From Aureimonas sp. AU4 (GTDB lineage Bacteria > Pseudomonadota > Alphaproteobacteria > Rhizobiales > Rhizobiaceae), in NCBI RefSeq assembly GCF_001463765.1, contig NZ_BBWK01000062.1, forward strand, positions 18,020 to 82,019: a stretch of 64,000 bases of DNA. Direction: 5' to 3'. The position numbers were made by a program, and so were the translations under genes. A model generated the notes under the pieces. The model was not told the origin of the DNA, searched no databases, and saw only the letters and a program-made list of their open reading frames with translations. The first letter of the stretch is position 1, and the number at the start of each line of letters is the position of its first letter. Shown here one piece after another: positions 1 to 8,386 of the stretch.

Positions 1-1319
1 CGGAACCGCCGCGCCGCAAGGCTGCGGACGACGACCTGACCGGGCGGCCTCTCGCCGACCGACTGCGGCCCCGCGCCTTGAGCGAGGTCGTCGGGCAGGA
101 CCACCTGACAGGATCCGACGGTCTTCTGACGCGCATGCTGGCCAGCGGTACGCTGGGATCCCTGATCCTGTGGGGACCGCCGGGCACGGGGAAGACGACG
201 CTCGCGCGCCTTCTCGCCAATGAGACCGACTTTGCCTTCGAGCAGATTTCAGCGATCTTCTCGGGCGTCGCCGACCTCAAGAAAGTCTTCGAGTCCGCAC
301 GCGTGCGTCGCCTGAGCGGCCGGCGCACTCTGCTCTTCGTCGATGAGATTCACCGCTTCAATCGCGCACAGCAGGACAGCTTCCTGCCGGTGCTGGAGGA
401 CGGCACGGTCGTGCTCGTGGGCGCGACCACCGAGAACCCGAGCTTCGAGCTGAACGCGGCCCTTCTGTCGCGCGCTCGGGTCCTGGTTCTCCATCCGCAT
501 ACGCAGGAGAGCCTTGCCAAGCTCCTGGAGCGGGCCGAGCGCATCGAAGGACGGTCGTTGCCGCTGGATGACTCGGCGCGTCTCTCGCTTCTGCGCATGG
601 CGGACGGGGACGGGCGAGCCGTCCTGACGCTGGCCGAGGAGGCATGGCGCGCGGCGCGGCCGGGCGAGCGTCTCGACGAGGCCGCCCTGCAGCGGGTCCT
701 GCAGCGCCGTGCGCCGATCTACGACAAGTCACAGGACGGCCACTACAACCTCATCTCCGCGCTGCACAAGTCGGTGCGCGGCTCCGATCCGGACGCCGCG
801 CTCTACTACCTCTGCCGGATGCTCGACGCAGGCGAGGATCCGCTCTTTCTCGGCCGTCGCCTAGTGCGCATGGCGGTCGAGGATATCGGCCTTGCCGACC
901 CGCAGGCTCTTGTCGTGTGCAATGCCGCCAAGGACGCCTACGACTTCCTCGGCAGTCCGGAGGGCGAGCTCGCGCTCGCGCAGGCGGCCGTCTATCTCGC
1001 GAGCGCGCCCAAGTCGAACGCCGTCTACGTCGCCTACAAGGCTGCGGTGCGAACCGCCAAGGAGAACGGCTCGCTCCCGCCGCCGCCCCACATCCTCAAT
1101 GCGCCGACCAAGCTCATGAAGGACGAAGGCTACGGCAGCGGATACGAGTACGACCACGACAGGCCGGGCGCCTTTTCCGGTCAGGACTATTTCCCGGAGC
1201 GCCTCGGGCGGCAGACGTTCTACCATCCGACCGAACGGGGGGCGGAACGCGAGATCGGCCGGCGGCTGGCACATTGGGATGCGATCCGCCGTGAGCGTGC
1301 CGATCGCTCGGGCGACTGA
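1..1319 (+). CDS. rarA: Replication-associated recombination protein A (RarA/MgsA), 5' end cut off by window edge
   Basis: AAA+ ATPase of the clamp-loader-like RarA/MgsA/WRNIP1 family, which acts at stalled replication forks. The frame is open from base 3 and already reads the family's N-terminal PLADRLRPR segment, so the true start lies left of the window and the TTG at 78 is internal. Walker A is GPPGTGKTT (about visible residue 58). Walker B is LLFVDEIHRFN, followed by a sensor-type GATTENPSF. The C-terminal half carries the family's helical tetramerisation region, including YKAAVRTAKENGSLP and PEGELALAQAAVYLA. 438 codons are visible, against about 430-450 for the family. crcB follows 30 bases downstream. 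Confidence 0.95.
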   Translation, partial: EPPRRKAADDDLTGRPLADRLRPRALSEVVGQDHLTGSDGLLTRMLASGTLGSLILWGPPGTGKTTLARLLANETDFAFEQISAIFSGVADLKKVFESARVRRLSGRRTLLFVDEIHRFNRAQQDSFLPVLEDGTVVLVGATTENPSFELNAALLSRARVLVLHPHTQESLAKLLERAERIEGRSLPLDDSARLSLLRMADGDGRAVLTLAEEAWRAARPGERLDEAALQRVLQRRAPIYDKSQDGHYNLISALHKSVRGSDPDAALYYLCRMLDAGEDPLFLGRRLVRMAVEDIGLADPQALVVCNAAKDAYDFLGSPEGELALAQAAVYLASAPKSNAVYVAYKAAVRTAKENGSLPPPPHILNAPTKLMKDEGYGSGYEYDHDRPGAFSGQDYFPERLGRQTFYHPTERGAEREIGRRLAHWDAIRRERADRSGD

Positions 1320-1349
1320 CACGCGTTCGTCCAACCAGGAGACCGTTCC

Positions 1350-1730
1350 TTGCTGCTGAACGTCCTGCTCGTCGCTCTCGGCGGCGCGACCGGCTCCGTG
1401 CTTCGCTATCTCGCCACTGTCGTGGCCACGCGGTGGCTGGGACCCGACTGGCCGTACGGCACGGTCTTCGTCAACATCACGGGTTCGTTTCTCATGGGGC
1501 TCGTCGTCGAGGCCATCGCGCGCCGCTTCGGCGCCTCGAACGAGCTGCGCCTTCTCGTGGCGACCGGCATTCTCGGCGGCTACACGACCTTTTCGTCCTT
1601 TTCGCTCGACGCGTCGATGCTCTGGGAGCGCGGCGATGGCTTGATGAGCCTGGGCTACGTCCTCCTCAGTGTCGGGCTCGGCATCTGCGCGCTGTCTGCC
1701 GGTCTCGCGCTCGGTCGGCATGCGTTTTGA
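1350..1730 (+). CDS. crcB: Fluoride ion channel CrcB/Fluc
   Basis: Small inner-membrane fluoride channel, about 126 residues, the usual family length; members act as dual-topology dimers that export fluoride. The sequence shows four hydrophobic segments, the N-terminal GGATGSVLRY motif, GTVFVNITGSFLMG and the highly conserved GGYTTFSSF stretch that lines the pore. The start is TTG at 1350, supported by an AGGAGA Shine-Dalgarno at about 1336-1341. It lies between rarA and the rluC-like gene on the same strand and is probably co-transcribed with them. No fluoride riboswitch is evident in the 30-base gap before it. Confidence 0.93.
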   Translation: MLLNVLLVALGGATGSVLRYLATVVATRWLGPDWPYGTVFVNITGSFLMGLVVEAIARRFGASNELRLLVATGILGGYTTFSSFSLDASMLWERGDGLMSLGYVLLSVGLGICALSAGLALGRHAF

Positions 1731-1800
1731 GACCGCGCGAGGCCGTTTCGGTTTCGTTCCGGATGCGCTATTGCGGCCTTTAACGCGAAGAGGAGCCGGT

Positions 1801-2793
1801 ATGTCGTCCGTTGAACAGATCAGGGTCGAGCCCGACGAGGCGGGTCTGCGCCTCGATCGATGGTTCAAGCTCCATTATCCCGGCCTCGGCTTCGGGCATC
1901 TCCAGAAGCTCCTGCGCTCGGGCCAAGTGCGCGTCGACGGGGGCCGGGCCAAGACGGATACGCGCATCGCGCCGGGGCAGGTGATCCGCATCCCGCCGAT
2001 GGGCGCGGACGCCGCTCGCCTGAAGGTCGCCCCGCTCACCGCCAACACGATGCGCGACCGCAACGATGCGGACGTCCTCAGCCAGATGCTGATCTACGAG
2101 GACGAAAAGGTCTACGTCTTCAACAAGCCGGCGGGTCTGGCGGTGCAGGGCGGCTCGGGCGTGTCGCGCCACGTCGACATGATGCTGGAGGCCTGGCGCA
2201 ACCGGAAGGGCGAGAAGCCCCGGCTCGTCCACCGCATCGACCGCGACACGACGGGCATCCTCGTGGTCGCGCGAACGCGCGGCGCGGCGGTGGCGCTCAC
2301 CAGGGCCTTTCGCGAGCGCGACACGCGCAAGACCTACTGGGCGCTGGTGAAGGGCGTGCCGACACCGCACGAGGGTCGCATCTCGACCTATCTCGTGAAG
2401 GAGCAGACCATGGACGGCGACCGCATGCGGGTCGCTCGCCACGGCGACGAGGGGGCCGACCATGCCCTCTCGCACTACCGCGTCATCGATCAGGTCGCGC
2501 AGAACTACGCCTGGCTCGAGATGGAGCCCCATACCGGACGTACCCACCAGCTGCGCGTCCATGCCGCTCATATCGGCCATCCGATCCTGGGCGATCCGAA
2601 GTATTTCGAGGCCGACGCCAACTGGGACTTCCCCGGCGGCGTCCAGAACCGCCTCCACCTTCACGCACGCCGCATCGTCATTCCCCATCCCGACGGTGGC
2701 GGACGCCTGATCGACCAGATCGCGCCGCTGCCGCCGCACATGGTCCAGACGTGGAACCTCTTCGGTTTCGACGAGGCGGCGGAGAACGACTGA
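1801..2793 (+). CDS. rluC: RluA-family 23S rRNA pseudouridine synthase (RluC-like)
   Basis: Isomerises specific uridines in rRNA to pseudouridine. It has 330 residues. The N-terminal S4 RNA-binding domain (about 15-75) includes LRLDRWFKLHYP and GQVRVDGGR. The catalytic domain carries HRIDRDTTG at 144-152 (catalytic Asp147 of the HRLD motif) and EPHTGRTHQLRVHAAHIG near the C-terminus. The S4 plus catalytic layout fits RluC/RluD; I favour RluC, but the exact substrate position cannot be read from sequence. The ATG at 1801 matches the family N-terminus; the frame stays open upstream to 1669 but that part overlaps the end of crcB. The next gene begins 5 bases after the stop. Confidence 0.9.
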   Translation: MSSVEQIRVEPDEAGLRLDRWFKLHYPGLGFGHLQKLLRSGQVRVDGGRAKTDTRIAPGQVIRIPPMGADAARLKVAPLTANTMRDRNDADVLSQMLIYEDEKVYVFNKPAGLAVQGGSGVSRHVDMMLEAWRNRKGEKPRLVHRIDRDTTGILVVARTRGAAVALTRAFRERDTRKTYWALVKGVPTPHEGRISTYLVKEQTMDGDRMRVARHGDEGADHALSHYRVIDQVAQNYAWLEMEPHTGRTHQLRVHAAHIGHPILGDPKYFEADANWDFPGGVQNRLHLHARRIVIPHPDGGGRLIDQIAPLPPHMVQTWNLFGFDEAAEND

Positions 2794-2798
2794 GCGCG

Positions 2799-3494
2799 AT
2801 GAAGGCGATCCTCTTCGACTGCGACGGCACGCTGGCCGACAGCTTCGGCCTGATCTGCGAGACCATGCAGCGCTGCTTCGCCATCGCCGGATTGGCCGTT
2901 CCGGAGCGGCGGGCGATCGAGGGCATCATCGGCCTTTCGCTCGATCTTGCGATCCACCGGCTCGCGCCGACGGTTCGTCAGTCCGATTTGCCGGCGCTCG
3001 TCGACATATATCGGCAGGAGTTCCACCGCGCGCGGTCCGATCCGGCGTTCCGCGAGACCTTGTTCGAGGGTGTCGAACCCCTGCTGCGCCGGCTCGCTTC
3101 GCAGGACGACGCCCTCGTCGGCATGGTGACGGGCAAGTCCCGTCGCGGCGTTGCGAACGTCGTCGCGGCCCACGGACTCGAAGGCATCTTCCTCGCGGTC
3201 CGAACGGCCGACGACTGCCCGTCGAAGCCGCACCCGGCCATGGTGCTGGAGTGCTCCTCGGAGCTCGGCATCGATCCAGCCGAAACCGTCGTCGTCGGCG
3301 ACGCGATCTACGACATGCAGATGGCGAACGCGGCCGGTGCTCGGGCGATCGGCGTGTCCTGGGGGGCATGCGAGCCGGCCGTGCTGACGGCGGCCGGCGC
3401 GCACGAGGTCGCCCTCGACGTGTCCGATCTGGAGCAGCGCCTCGCAGCCTTCTTGAGCCCGGCTCCCGTGATTCTCGAAACCGTTCTGGACTGA
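2799..3494 (+). CDS. HAD-superfamily hydrolase, phosphoglycolate phosphatase-like (subfamily IA)
   Basis: Predicted phosphomonoesterase of 231 residues. All four HAD motifs are visible: FDCDGTLADS at the N-terminus (nucleophile Asp and acid/base Asp), VTGKSRRG (motif II Thr), the Lys of CPSKPHP (motif III) and VVGDAIYDMQMA (motif IV metal Asp pair). A helical cap lies between motifs I and II, as in subfamily IA. The start lies 5 bases after the rluC-like stop, so translational coupling is likely. Linkage of an RluC-type synthase to a HAD phosphatase and an ATP12 gene is common in Rhizobiales. The physiological substrate is not evident. Confidence 0.88.
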   Translation: MKAILFDCDGTLADSFGLICETMQRCFAIAGLAVPERRAIEGIIGLSLDLAIHRLAPTVRQSDLPALVDIYRQEFHRARSDPAFRETLFEGVEPLLRRLASQDDALVGMVTGKSRRGVANVVAAHGLEGIFLAVRTADDCPSKPHPAMVLECSSELGIDPAETVVVGDAIYDMQMANAAGARAIGVSWGACEPAVLTAAGAHEVALDVSDLEQRLAAFLSPAPVILETVLD

Positions 3495-3504
3495 CCTGCC
3501 GCCC

Positions 3505-4227
3505 ATGCCCGACATGCCCGCCCGCCCGGAACTGCCGAAGCGCTTCTACACCGCGGTCGAGATCGCCGAGGATGCGGCCGGCTTTTCGGTGCGGCTCGAC
3601 GGCCGGCCCGTTCGCACGCCGGCCCGCGCACCGTTGGCGCTGCCGACGCGCGAGGCGGCCGAGGGCGTTGCCGAGGAGTGGCGGAGCCAGCGCGACGTCA
3701 TCGATCCCGGCACCATGCCCATCACGCGGCTCGCCAACACCGTCATAGACGGCGTCGTATCCAACCCCGATCCGATTCGGCAGGACCTTGCGCGTTACGC
3801 CGAGACCGACCTTCTCGCCTACCGCGCGGACGGACCGGATCGTCTCGTCCGGCGGCAGGCCGAGCAATGGGATCCGATCGTCCGCTGGGCCGAGGAGGAG
3901 GTCGCCGCGCTCTTCGCCACCGGCCAGGGCGTCATGTACGTCGCGCAGCCGCCTGAGACCGTCGCGGCGCTGCGCGCGCGTCTCGACCGCGAGACGGATC
4001 CGTTCCGGCTCGGGGCGCTGCACCAGGCGACGACCCTGACCGGGTCGCTGATCCTCGCGCTGGCGCTTGCGTCGGGTCGTCTTGATGCCGCCGCCGCATG
4101 GTCGCTCGCCCATGTGGACGAGGATTGGAACATCGAGCAGTGGGGCGAGGACGACGAGGCGAGGGCGCGTCGCGACGCACGCTTTGCCGACATGCGCGCG
4201 GCCGCCCTTCTGCTTGGCCGTCGCTGA
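3505..4227 (+). CDS. ATP12-family F1-ATPase assembly chaperone
   Basis: Homologue of mitochondrial ATP12/ATPAF2, which binds the F1 alpha subunit before hexamer assembly. It has 240 residues. Recognisable parts are KRFYTAVEIAEDAAGFSVRL with DGRPVRTPA near the N-terminus, the EWRSQRDVIDPGTMP segment with TRLANTVID, the DLLAYRADGPDRLVRRQ stretch, and ALALASGRLDAAAAWSLAHVDEDWN with EQWGEDDEA at the C-terminus. The ATG at 3505 follows the HAD stop by 10 bases; an in-frame ATG lies 9 bases further on. It converges with the molybdopterin gene, leaving only three bases between stops. Confidence 0.92.
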   Translation: MPDMPARPELPKRFYTAVEIAEDAAGFSVRLDGRPVRTPARAPLALPTREAAEGVAEEWRSQRDVIDPGTMPITRLANTVIDGVVSNPDPIRQDLARYAETDLLAYRADGPDRLVRRQAEQWDPIVRWAEEEVAALFATGQGVMYVAQPPETVAALRARLDRETDPFRLGALHQATTLTGSLILALALASGRLDAAAAWSLAHVDEDWNIEQWGEDDEARARRDARFADMRAAALLLGRR

Positions 4228-4230
4228 GGA

Positions 4231-5010
4231 TCAGATCCCCGCGAACCATTCGTAGCCGCGGTCTTCCCAGTATCCGCCGCTGCCCTCGCCATAGTCCCGC
4301 AGGCTGTCGGTCAGCGTGATGCCGGCGAGGAACTTCGCCATCTTGTACCCGAGCTGCCGTTCGACGCGCACGCGCAGCGGCGCGCCGTTGGAGACCGGAA
4401 GCGCGGCATCGTTCAGCCCGTAAGCGAGGATGGTCTGCGGGTGGCGCGCGTCCACGAGGTCGATCGACTCGTAGTACCGCACGGGACCCAGGAAACCGTT
4501 CTCCATTGTGTCGAGGCAGGAGAAGACCGCGTATCGCGCCTGCGGCTTAACACGGGCCTGATCGAGCAGCCCCGCGAGCGGCGTTCCCGTCCACTTGGCG
4601 ATGCAGCTCCAGCCTTCGACGCAGTCGTGCCGGGTGATCTGCGTTCGGCTCGGCATGGCACGCAGATCGTCGAGCGACAGGCTGAGGGGGCGATCCACCA
4701 TCCCGTCGACCGTCAGGCGCCAGGACGCGAAGTTCTCGCGCGCAAGGGCTATGTAGTCCGCGTCCTGCGGGCTCACCGTGCCGTTCGGGCGCATCGGCTG
4801 GCGGATCTCGCTTGCGGCGAACTCGGGCGCGAGCTGGTCGGAACGCAGCAGCAGGCGCTGCGCGCGATAGGTGAGGTCGTTCGCCTCTTCCAAGACGTTC
4901 CGGGCGGCCGAGTCGGACGCGACGAGCGGATCGAAGCAGCCCGAGAGCGGAAGCGTCGAGGCGAGCCCGAGACCCGTGAGGAAACGGCGGCGATCGAGGC
5001 GGAGGGTCAC
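4231..5010 (-). CDS. Tat-exported molybdopterin-dependent oxidoreductase, probable lipoprotein
   Basis: Sulfite-oxidase-fold molybdopterin protein of 259 residues, presumably periplasmic and reduced or oxidised through the cytochrome b encoded just upstream. The N-terminus has a twin-arginine motif (DRRRFLTG), a hydrophobic stretch, then LSGC, which fits a lipobox, so a membrane-anchored Tat lipoprotein is likely. The Moco domain shows HDCVEGWSC (Cys ligand), the FSCLDTMENG region, YGLNDAALPVSNGAPLRV and ERQLGYKMAKFL. The GTG start at 5010 overlaps the cytochrome stop by four bases (GTGA). This resembles MsrP/YedY systems, but the substrate is unknown and no symbol is warranted. Confidence 0.85.
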   Translation of the reverse strand: MTLRLDRRRFLTGLGLASTLPLSGCFDPLVASDSAARNVLEEANDLTYRAQRLLLRSDQLAPEFAASEIRQPMRPNGTVSPQDADYIALARENFASWRLTVDGMVDRPLSLSLDDLRAMPSRTQITRHDCVEGWSCIAKWTGTPLAGLLDQARVKPQARYAVFSCLDTMENGFLGPVRYYESIDLVDARHPQTILAYGLNDAALPVSNGAPLRVRVERQLGYKMAKFLAGITLTDSLRDYGEGSGGYWEDRGYEWFAGI

Positions 5011-5831
5011 GGCTTCGTCTCCTCGGGATCGATTCGCATGCGGCCGGTGATCATCGAGCGCAACTCGTTGAAGGGACCGGCCAGGATCACCATCACGATA
5101 TGAACGACGAAGAAGGCGACCAGCGACAGCATCACGACGAAGTGGATGGTGCGGGCGGTCTGGCGACCTCCAAAGAGATCCAGCGTCCAGGGCGCGAGGG
5201 CATTGAAGCCGGGCGACATCGTGAGCCCCGTCAGGATCATCAGCGGCAGCGCGACGAAGAGCACTCCGAAATAGGACAGTTTCTGCAGCGGGTTGTAGGA
5301 GCGGCCGTGGTGGAGCCGCAGCCGTGCATGGTCGGCGACGTCGCGAGGCAGGGCCTTCAGGTCGCGCCCGCGCGGCAGGAGATCGCGCAGCAGATGACGG
5401 TTCGCGATGCTCGCAACGAGCCAGACGAGAAGTGTCGTGCCTAGCACCCAGGCGAAGAAGAAGTGAACGACGCGCCCCGAGGCCAGGTCGCGATAGGTCG
5501 GGATCACCATCGAGCCCGGAAAGGACTGCGGCACCAGTTGGCCGTCCTGCCAGACCGCTCCGAGCCACCCCGTCGTGTCGAATCGATGGCCGAAGAGATT
5601 GGTCACGCCGCGCATCGCGCCGTTCTCGACCACCGCACCGATCGAAAGGATGCTGTTGTCGAACTGGAAGCCGGACTGCGCGCCGATATAGAGGTCCGGG
5701 CGCGCCATGAAGATCTGCAGGCCCGACAGCAGCAGGAAGAAGAGCGCGACGGCCCAGATCCAGTGTGTGAGACGGGTCCAGATCGACTGCCGTTGGACGA
5801 CTGGACCGTTTCGTGGGGCTATGAGCTTCAT
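5007..5831 (-). CDS. Cytochrome b/b561-type membrane protein, redox partner of the molybdopterin protein
   Basis: Integral-membrane b-type cytochrome of 274 residues. Hydrophobic helices are visible, with His residues placed as heme ligands: TRLTHWIWAVALFF near the N-terminus, GRVVHFFFAWVLG, RTIHFVVMLSL and AFFVVHIVMVIL. A soluble loop of about 80 residues follows the first helix. The stop overlaps the start of the molybdopterin gene by four bases, so the two form a translationally coupled pair. The inferred role is electron transfer between the quinone pool and the periplasmic Moco subunit. It is a cytochrome b561/NiFe-hydrogenase type rather than a close MsrQ match. Confidence 0.85.
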   Translation of the reverse strand: MKLIAPRNGPVVQRQSIWTRLTHWIWAVALFFLLLSGLQIFMARPDLYIGAQSGFQFDNSILSIGAVVENGAMRGVTNLFGHRFDTTGWLGAVWQDGQLVPQSFPGSMVIPTYRDLASGRVVHFFFAWVLGTTLLVWLVASIANRHLLRDLLPRGRDLKALPRDVADHARLRLHHGRSYNPLQKLSYFGVLFVALPLMILTGLTMSPGFNALAPWTLDLFGGRQTARTIHFVVMLSLVAFFVVHIVMVILAGPFNELRSMITGRMRIDPEETKP

Positions 5832-5904
5832 CGCGGGAATCCGAACCGGGGTATGCGGAAGATACGCAGTGTCATGGCCGACGGTTTCGGCGCCATTGCG
5901 AGGT

Positions 5905-6369
5905 TCAGGTCATCTGCGCCAAACGTCGCAGCGCCAGGTCAAGCTGGTTGCGGAAGCGCGCCCGGTCCGCGCCTGTGAAGGCGGCGTTCAGTCCCCGACT
6001 CTCACCGGTCTCCCGAAGGTGCTGGTTGAAAGCGCGCATCGACAGGGCAGCGCCGATCGATTCCGTCGTGAACGGCCGGCCGTTGGGATTGAGTACCGTC
6101 GCCCCGCGCTCGAGGGCACGCGCCGCCAGCGGAATGTCGGCCGTCACCACCGTGTCTCGCGCACCGGCCTCCTCGGCGATCCAGTCGTCCGCGGCATCGG
6201 CACCCGCGCCGACCACGACGATTCGCGCGCCGGGATAGCGCGAGGGCCGGATGCCGCCGTTCGACACGAGAACCAGCTCGGCTCCGAATCGATCGGCCAC
6301 TTCCAGCGCCTCGTCCTTCACCGGACAGGCATCGGCATCCACGAGAACGCGCAGCGGCTTCTGGCTCAT
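5905..6369 (-). CDS. YaiI/YqxD family protein (DUF188)
   Basis: Protein of 154 residues from the DUF188 family, a PIN-like fold of unknown cellular role. The family signature is clear: [14 protein letters not shown] at the N-terminus, [13 protein letters not shown], the [11 protein letters not shown] segment, [18 protein letters not shown] and [14 protein letters not shown]. The start ATG (6369) overlaps the lipB stop by four bases (ATGA), so translation is coupled to lipB. Acidic residues in the first and TADIP motifs could bind metal, as in PIN nucleases; that is an inference from the fold. Confidence 0.9.
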   Translation of the reverse strand: MSQKPLRVLVDADACPVKDEALEVADRFGAELVLVSNGGIRPSRYPGARIVVVGAGADAADDWIAEEAGARDTVVTADIPLAARALERGATVLNPNGRPFTTESIGAALSMRAFNQHLRETGESRGLNAAFTGADRARFRNQLDLALRRLAQMT

Positions 6370-7109
6370 GCCAGCGTTCCGGGCGCCGCGACCGATGCGC
6401 CGAAGACGCGCTCGAAGCTTGCGCGCAGCACCATGTCCACCTCGGTCATCGAGACCGGGACGCCCAGATCCACGAGGCTCGTCACCCCGTACCCCTGGAT
6501 GCCGCAGGGCACGATGCCTTTGAAATGCGAGAGATCGGGATCGACGTTGAGGCTGATGCCGTGGAAGCTCACCCAGCGCCGAACGCGGATACCGATCGCG
6601 GCGATCTTGTCCTCGGCCGGCGAACCGTCCGGGAGAGGCGGGCGCTCCGGCCGGCGAACCCAGACGCCGACCCGGTCCTCGCGCCGCTCGCCGCGCACCT
6701 GGTATTGGGCCAGCGTATCGATGATCCAACGCTCCAGCGCGGCGACGAAGCGGCGCACGTCGGACCCGCGTCGGCGCAGGTCCAGGAGGACGTAGGCCAC
6801 GCGCTGCCCTGGGCCATGGTATGTGTATTCGCCGCCGCGTCCGGTTTGGAAGACCGGAAAGCGGGCCACGTCGAGAAGGTCTTCGGCGCGCGCGCTCGTG
6901 CCGGCGGTGTAGATCGGCGGATGTTCGAGCAGCACGACCGCCTCGGCCGCCTCGCCCCGCGCGATCGCCGCCGCGCGATCGTCCATGAAGGCGAGTGCGG
7001 CGTCGTAGGGCACGGGTTCGTCGAGAACGATCCACTCCACCGCCGCTCCGTCGTCGCGGGGAAGGGCGGTCGGCTCGACCTGGAGGCGGGAACTGCTCGG
7101 CATGTCCAT
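6366..7109 (-). CDS. lipB: Octanoyl-[acyl-carrier-protein]:protein N-octanoyltransferase LipB
   Basis: Transfers octanoate from acyl carrier protein to lipoyl domains, the first step of lipoate assembly; cytoplasmic. It has 247 residues. Visible motifs are [33 protein letters not shown], the catalytic Lys in [10 protein letters not shown] (about 168) and the catalytic Cys in [13 protein letters not shown] (about 202). Start options are ATG at 7109 or ATG two codons later; both give an N-terminal extension of about 20 residues before conserved sequence. It heads a minus-strand unit with the DUF188 gene, divergent from tRNA-Leu. Confidence 0.94.
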   Translation of the reverse strand: MDMPSSSRLQVEPTALPRDDGAAVEWIVLDEPVPYDAALAFMDDRAAAIARGEAAEAVVLLEHPPIYTAGTSARAEDLLDVARFPVFQTGRGGEYTYHGPGQRVAYVLLDLRRRGSDVRRFVAALERWIIDTLAQYQVRGERREDRVGVWVRRPERPPLPDGSPAEDKIAAIGIRVRRWVSFHGISLNVDPDLSHFKGIVPCGIQGYGVTSLVDLGVPVSMTEVDMVLRASFERVFGASVAAPGTLA

Positions 7110-7261
7110 GAAGGGGTTCTAGCCTTTCAGGGCAGGGCGTTCCAGCTTCGCGCCAGTCCCGGCATCGCCTTTCACGTCGAAGATCGCTTTTGGGGCTTGT
7201 GCCCCCCATGAGCGTTTGTTACATCGCCGCCACCGCACCAGACGGAGCGGGAACACGGCGT

Positions 7262-7346
7262 GCGGTCGTGGCGGAATTGGTAGACGCGCAGCGTTGAGGT
7301 CGCTGTGGGGCAACCCGTGGAAGTTCGAGTCTTCTCGACCGCACCA
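7262..7346 (+). tRNA. tRNA-Leu (anticodon GAG)
   Basis: The cloverleaf can be drawn by hand. The acceptor GCGGTCG pairs perfectly with CGACCGC and is followed by an encoded ACCA. The anticodon stem CAGCG/CGCTG encloses loop TTGAGGT, giving anticodon GAG (reads CUU/CUC). A long variable arm (TGGGGCAACCCGTG) identifies a class II tRNA, and the T-loop is TTCGAGT. The D-arm has the usual AATTGGTAGAC. Confidence 0.96.
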
Positions 7347-7504
7347 GTGTTCTTTCGGCAACCTCGCCGGTCTCCCCACCATACAGATTGAGAGTTTTTA
7401 ATCCCCGGGCGGGCTTCCGTTCGAGGGTTGATTTGCCGTGCTTGCCAGCCTCCCCGCAGGCGCATAAGGAACGGCACCCGAACCCACCGATGCCGGAACA
7501 TGCC

Positions 7505-8158
7505 ATGGACTTCGCCGCCGCCCGCGTGAAGATGGTCGACAACCAGATCCGCACGACGGACGTCACGACGCACGACTTGCTGCGCGCCTTTCTGACCGTG
7601 CCGCGCGAGCTTTTCGTGCCCGACGCCCGCAAGCCGCTCGCCTATATCGACGAGGACCTGCCGCTCGGCGTCGCGGACCGCTACCTCATGGAGCCGTCGC
7701 CGTTCGCCAAGCTTCTGCAGATGGCCTCGATCCTGCCCGGCGACACCGTGCTCGACGTCGGCTGCGGTACCGGCTACGGCGCGGCCGTGATGGCGAAGGT
7801 CGGCTTGCATGTCGTCGCGCTGGAGGAGGATGAGACGCTCGCGGAGACGGCGCGGGCGGCCTTGCGCGAGGCGGGGGCGGCCAATGTCGAGGTCGTGACG
7901 GGCCCTCTCACGGCCGGCCATGCGGCGGGCGCGCCCTACGACGTGATCGTTCTGGAGGGGGCGGTCGACGAGGTGCCGGATGTCTTCTTCGAGCAGCTGC
8001 GAGAGCGTGGCCGGCTCGTGACCGTGGTCGGCTCCGGCCTTTCGGCCATGGCGAAGCTCTACACGAAGGAAGACGGCATCGTCTCCGACCGGTTCGGCTT
8101 CAACTGCAGCCTCAAGCCGCTTCCCGGCTTCCGGCGCGAGCGCGGTTTCGTATTCTAG
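7505..8158 (+). CDS. Protein-L-isoaspartate O-methyltransferase-like protein
   Basis: SAM-dependent methyltransferase of the PIMT family, 217 residues. The N-terminus MDFAAARVKMVDNQIRTTD is the standard one for the alphaproteobacterial paralogue encoded next to tolC, which decided the start at 7505 over the in-frame ATG at 7490. The SAM-binding motif is VLDVGCGTGYGAAVMA, followed by LEEDE (acidic residue for the ribose). It is the first of two PIMT-family genes here; the second, near 27.6 kb, sits with surE. This copy lacks a clear match to the canonical substrate region, so its repair activity is uncertain. Confidence 0.85.
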   Translation: MDFAAARVKMVDNQIRTTDVTTHDLLRAFLTVPRELFVPDARKPLAYIDEDLPLGVADRYLMEPSPFAKLLQMASILPGDTVLDVGCGTGYGAAVMAKVGLHVVALEEDETLAETARAALREAGAANVEVVTGPLTAGHAAGAPYDVIVLEGAVDEVPDVFFEQLRERGRLVTVVGSGLSAMAKLYTKEDGIVSDRFGFNCSLKPLPGFRRERGFVF

Positions 8159-8375
8159 GCCAAGGGGCGCCGCGCATGGCGCGGCGCAAGCTTTACAAAC
8201 GTCTTGTGTTTTAGACGGGTCACACTTGGTCGCGATTCCGGTGTACTTCGTAACTCCACGCTAGCATTTCGTTGGCGTGCGGTTCATGTCGATGGGGAAG
8301 CATATCCCGTCCGCCCGTCCCGTTCCGCCGCCGCTGCGGAGTTCGGTTTCGTAACGGTTCGTGACGGGGGAACTC

Positions 8376-8379
8376 GGAG
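8376..8379 (+). promoter_or_regulatory. Shine-Dalgarno deciding the tolC TTG start
   Basis: GGAG, seven bases before TTG at 8387. No in-frame ATG or GTG lies between this site and the signal peptide, so the site fixes the start. Confidence 0.6.
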
Positions 8380-8386
8380 TGAACAT

